From NCBI GenBank assembly GCA_900314345.1, contig OMUX01000205.1, forward strand, positions 1 to 9,481: a stretch of 9,481 bases of DNA. Reading direction: 5' to 3'. Made by a program: the position numbers and the translations under genes. A model generated the notes under the pieces. It was given only the letters and a program-made list of their open reading frames with translations. It was not told where the DNA came from and ran no database searches. Within the stretch, counting starts at the first letter, position 1; each line of letters opens with the position of its first letter. Origin of the DNA: an uncultured Erysipelotrichaceae bacterium (GTDB lineage: Bacteria > Bacillota_I > Bacilli_A > Erysipelotrichales > Erysipelotrichaceae). Below, piece by piece: positions 6,912 through 9,481 of this stretch.

Positions 6912-6933
6912 TATACATGACTAACTTTGTTAG
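6912..6933 (+). promoter_or_regulatory. Candidate feoAB promoter -10 and operator
   Basis: TATACA (6912-6917) is a plausible -10 box, with no convincing -35 upstream. Four bases later lies the perfect inverted repeat CTAAC-TTT-GTTAG (6921-6933), 18 nt before the feoAB start codon. Ferrous transport genes are commonly repressed by Fur or DtxR-family regulators binding at this position, and TTAG/CTAA half-sites are frequent in DtxR/IdeR-type boxes. The link is inference. The same 13 nt could also form a small hairpin in the leader. Confidence 0.4.
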
Positions 6934-6951
6934 AAGCGGAGAAGGGACAGT

Positions 6952-9312
6952 ATGGAAGCGATCCTGAAGGAACTGAAACCGGGAGAGGCCGGTGTCATAG
7001 AAACGGTCGGAGGGGCTGGTGCCCTGCGCCAGCATTTCCTGGACATGGGCATTATTCCGGGTGCGGAAGTGCAGGTGGTCAAGCTTGCACCGATGGGTGA
7101 TCCGATGGAACTCATGGTACAGGGGTATGAACTGACCATGCGCATGGACGATGCTGCAAAGATCGGCATCCGCCGCATTGCACATCTGAGTGCCTCAGCA
7201 GCACCTTCCAATGATGTGAAGAAGGAAGAGCATCCTGGTCTTGGTGAGGGCGGCAGGTTCCACAATGCAAAGGATGAACATCCTCTGCCGTATGACACAA
7301 AGCTGACATTTGCCCTGGCCGGCAACCAGAACTGCGGAAAGACAACTTTGTTCAACTGCCTGACGGGATCCAGCCAGCATGTCGGAAACTTCCCGGGTGT
7401 GACCGTGGACCGCAAGAGCGGCTCCATCCTTGGCCATCCGGATACCGAGATCACTGATCTGCCGGGCATCTATTCCCTTTCTCCATATACAGATGAAGAG
7501 ATCGTCAGCCGTCAGTTCATCATCGGTGAAAATCCTTCCGGCATCATCAACATCGTTGATGCGACCAATATTGAACGGAACCTGTATCTGACCCTGCAGC
7601 TTATGGAACTGCAGCGGCCGATGGTACTGGCCCTCAACATGATGGACGAGATGCGCGGAAACGGCGGTTCCATTGATATCAATGCCATGGAGCAGATGCT
7701 GCAGATCCCGGTGGTGCCGATCTCTGCGGTAAAGAATGAAGGAACACAGGAGCTTGTCCATCATGCCCTGCATGTGGCTAAGTACCAGGAAGTCACGGCG
7801 GTAGATGACTTCTGCAGCGAGGATGAAAGGGGTGGTGCAGTACACCGTGCCCTGCATGGCATCATGTATCTGATCTCCGACCATGCCAAGGCGGCCGGCA
7901 TTCCGGTCCGCTTTGCGGCAACCAAGGCTGTGGAGGGTGATGAAAGAATCATCGCTGCCCTGAACCTGGAACAGAATGAAAAGGAAATGCTGGAACATAT
8001 CATCCAGCAGATGGAAGAGGAAAGCGGTCTGGACCGGGCGGCTGCCATTGCGGACATGCGCTATGCCTTCATCAAGAAGGTCGTATCTTCATGTGTCACA
8101 AAGCCGAAGGCAAGCAAGGAAAGGGAACGCTCCGAGCGCATTGACCGCATTCTGACAGGAAAATATACCGCCATTCCCATGTTCATCCTGATCATGGGCA
8201 CGGTGTTCTGGCTGACATTCAATGTCATCGGTGCCTTCCTGCAGGATGCCATGGCTGCCGGCATTGACAGACTTACAGTCATTACTGATGCGGCAATGAC
8301 CAGCGCCAATGTGAATCCTGCGATCCATTCCCTTGTCATTGACGGCATTTTCTCCGGTGTGGGAACGGTGCTGAGCTTCCTGCCGATCATTGTCGTCCTG
8401 TTCTTCTTCCTGTCTTTGCTGGAGGATACCGGATACATGGCCAGAATCGCCTTTGTCATGGACAAGCCATTAAGAAAGATCGGTTTGTCAGGACGCTCCA
8501 TCGTGCCGATGCTGATCGGATTCGGCTGCTCTGTGCCGGGTGTCATGGCCAGCAGGACGCTGCCTTCCGAACGTGACCGCAAGATGACCATCATGATGAT
8601 CCCGTACATGAGCTGTACGGCCAAGCTGCCGATCTACGGCTTCTTCGCAACGGCATTCTTTCCTGCACATGCCGGGCTTGTCACACTGATCCTGTATGTC
8701 ATCGGCATTTTCGTTGGGATTCTGACTGCAGTCATTCTCAAGCAGACCGCATTCAAGGGCGAGGCAGTGCCGTTTGTCATGGAGCTGCCGAACTACCGCA
8801 TGCCGGCTGCCAAGAATGTGCTGCAGCTTCTCTGGGAAAAGGCCAAGGACTTTCTGACAAGAGCCTTCACGGTCATCTTCATGGCTTCCATCATCATCTG
8901 GTTCCTGCAGACATTCAATACAAGACTGAGCATGGTTGATGATGCAAGCCAGTCCATGCTGGCATTGATTGCAGGAGTGATCGCACCCATCTTCAGACCG
9001 GCGGGGTTCGGCGACTGGCGCATCACAACAGCACTCATCTCCGGCTTCCTGGCCAAGGAATCCGTTGTGGCAACCTTGTCCGTGCTTGTCGGTGCCGGTA
9101 ATGCCGTCACCACGATCATCACGCCATTGGCAGCCGCCAGCCTGCTGGTGTTCTGTCTGCTGTATACACCGTGTGTTGCGGCCATCTCTGCCATCCGCAG
9201 GGAACTTGGCGGAAAGTGGGCGGCAGGTATTGTTGTTTTACAGTGCGTCACGGCATGGCTGTGGGCTTTTGCGGTCTATGTGCTGGGTGGACTGCCTGGA
9301 TTCGGAATCTGA
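6952..9312 (+). CDS. feoB: Ferrous iron transporter, FeoA-FeoB fusion
   Basis: Inner-membrane Fe(II) importer of 786 residues. Residues 1-78 are a FeoA SH3-like domain (IETVGGAGALRQHFLDMGI, then GAEVQVVKLAPMGDP). A polar, His-containing linker (about 79-116) joins it to the FeoB G protein domain: G1 GNQNCGKTT (124-132), G2 region GNFPGVTVD (145-153), G3 DLPG (169-172), G4 NMMD (229-232), G5 SAVKNEG (258-264). A helical guanine-dissociation-inhibitor-like region follows to about residue 385. The membrane part, starting near AIPMFILIMG, contains the two conserved gate motifs GCSVPG (C526) and SCTAKLP (C555) and ends in several more helices. All GTPase motifs are intact; the only oddity is Q126 where most FeoB have Pro in the P-loop. 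The start is supported by GGAGAAGGG just upstream. It appears monocistronic, with no separate feoC. Confidence 0.95.
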   Translation: MEAILKELKPGEAGVIETVGGAGALRQHFLDMGIIPGAEVQVVKLAPMGDPMELMVQGYELTMRMDDAAKIGIRRIAHLSASAAPSNDVKKEEHPGLGEGGRFHNAKDEHPLPYDTKLTFALAGNQNCGKTTLFNCLTGSSQHVGNFPGVTVDRKSGSILGHPDTEITDLPGIYSLSPYTDEEIVSRQFIIGENPSGIINIVDATNIERNLYLTLQLMELQRPMVLALNMMDEMRGNGGSIDINAMEQMLQIPVVPISAVKNEGTQELVHHALHVAKYQEVTAVDDFCSEDERGGAVHRALHGIMYLISDHAKAAGIPVRFAATKAVEGDERIIAALNLEQNEKEMLEHIIQQMEEESGLDRAAAIADMRYAFIKKVVSSCVTKPKASKERERSERIDRILTGKYTAIPMFILIMGTVFWLTFNVIGAFLQDAMAAGIDRLTVITDAAMTSANVNPAIHSLVIDGIFSGVGTVLSFLPIIVVLFFFLSLLEDTGYMARIAFVMDKPLRKIGLSGRSIVPMLIGFGCSVPGVMASRTLPSERDRKMTIMMIPYMSCTAKLPIYGFFATAFFPAHAGLVTLILYVIGIFVGILTAVILKQTAFKGEAVPFVMELPNYRMPAAKNVLQLLWEKAKDFLTRAFTVIFMASIIIWFLQTFNTRLSMVDDASQSMLALIAGVIAPIFRPAGFGDWRITTALISGFLAKESVVATLSVLVGAGNAVTTIITPLAAASLLVFCLLYTPCVAAISAIRRELGGKWAAGIVVLQCVTAWLWAFAVYVLGGLPGFGI

Positions 9313-9319
9313 CTTATGT

Positions 9320-9350
9320 GCCGGTGCACTGCCGGCTTTATTCTGTTATT
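9320..9350 (+). terminator. Probable terminator of feoAB
   Basis: GCCGG (9320-9324) pairs with CCGGC (9332-9336), extended inward by two G-U pairs around a CAC loop, then TTTATTCTGTTATT. The U-tract is broken, so efficiency is uncertain. Directly after it, TTATTCTGT (9338-9346) can pair with ACAGAGAATAA (9354-9364) with a 2-nt bulge, which may act as a second or competing hairpin. Confidence 0.6.
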
Positions 9351-9426
9351 AAGACAGAGAATAAGCAGACCGGAACCATATGAGAACCATTCATGAACAA
9401 AGGCTGAATCTCAAATATGGCTTCTG

Positions 9427-9432
9427 TATACT
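9427..9432 (+). promoter_or_regulatory. Candidate -10 box for the gene starting at 9472
   Basis: TATACT matches the sigma-A -10 consensus at five of six bases. The best -35 at 17 bp spacing (CTGAAT, 9404-9409) is poor. It abuts the direct repeats at 9433-9457, so any factor bound there would cover the transcription start. Confidence 0.4.
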
Positions 9433-9457
9433 ATATGTACACACGATATGTACACAC
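9433..9457 (+). repeat. Two direct repeats of ATATGTACACAC, 13-bp period
   Basis: The 12-mer ATATGTACACAC occurs at 9433-9444 and 9446-9457, separated by one G. Each copy holds the palindrome TGTACA. They lie between a -10-like box and the AGGAGG of the next gene, where a repressor site would be expected. The left copy also forms an imperfect inverted repeat with the preceding TGTATAC. Confidence 0.6.
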
Positions 9458-9481
9458 AGGAGGACTGGCATATGATACTTA
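9458..9481 (+). CDS. 5' end of an unidentified gene (RBS plus three codons from 9472)
   Basis: AGGAGG at 9458-9463 stands 8 nt before an ATG at 9472-9474, an ideal initiation site. Only ATG-ATA-CTT (Met-Ile-Leu) plus one base is inside the window, so the product cannot be identified. The bases 9458-9471 of this entry are the ribosome-binding site and spacer. A regulator that controls its own promoter through the adjacent repeats is one possibility, with no direct evidence. Confidence 0.55.

Noticed and set aside
7195..7998. A 267-codon minus-strand frame inside feoAB
   Set aside because: It is antisense to the FeoB G domain with all GTPase motifs intact, so it is a shadow frame.

Overview
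This 9.5 kb window has the look of a chromosomal stretch from a mid-GC Bacillota (Firmicutes) bacterium. The reasons are strong purine-rich Shine-Dalgarno sites before most genes, short intergenic gaps with U-tailed hairpin terminators, a Sapep/PepV-type M20 peptidase, a fused FeoA-FeoB iron transporter and Rpn-like PD-(D/E)XK proteins of the kind common in gut Firmicutes. Erysipelotrichia or a neighbouring gut lineage would fit, but the sequence alone does not settle this. I see no rRNA, tRNA, CRISPR array, insertion sequence or phage gene.

Layout, left to right. (1) 50-1089: azlC-azlD, translationally coupled, a branched-chain amino acid exporter, closed by a hairpin terminator at 1104-1134. 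(2) 1249-2170: a two-gene operon of small tandem paralogues related to the core of Rpn/PD-(D/E)XK 'transposase' proteins. Both have lost the catalytic Glu. The operon has its own terminator at 2183-2210. (3) 2255-3595: an M20 metallopeptidase of the Sapep/PepV dipeptidase group. (4) 3580-4263, minus strand: an HD-domain phosphohydrolase whose 3' end overlaps the peptidase gene by 16 nt. (5) 4382-6856: an 824-residue protein joining an unrecognised N-terminal region, an adenosine-deaminase-like amidohydrolase barrel and a C-terminal Rossmann-type domain that looks like the SLOG/LOG superfamily. It is transcribed divergently from the HD gene across a 118-bp gap and ends at a strong terminator. 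(6) 6952-9312: feoA-feoB as one 786-residue ferrous iron transporter, preceded by a short inverted repeat that could be an iron-repressor site. (7) 9313-9481: a probable terminator, then the promoter/leader of another gene with two 12-bp direct repeats and a strong ribosome-binding site, the ORF starting at 9472 and running off the window.

Most genes look like housekeeping transport and peptide turnover: amino acid export, dipeptide hydrolysis and iron uptake. The part that stands out is the divergent HD phosphohydrolase / deaminase-SLOG pair at 3580-6856. Both products should act on nucleotides or nucleotide-derived signals, and the deaminase has an altered active-site motif (TDGG where the family has TDDP). 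A nucleotide-signal or stress/defence role is an inference from domain content only; the window holds no recognised effector such as a nuclease, pore or AAA+ partner. The inactivated Rpn-like pair is the second oddity.
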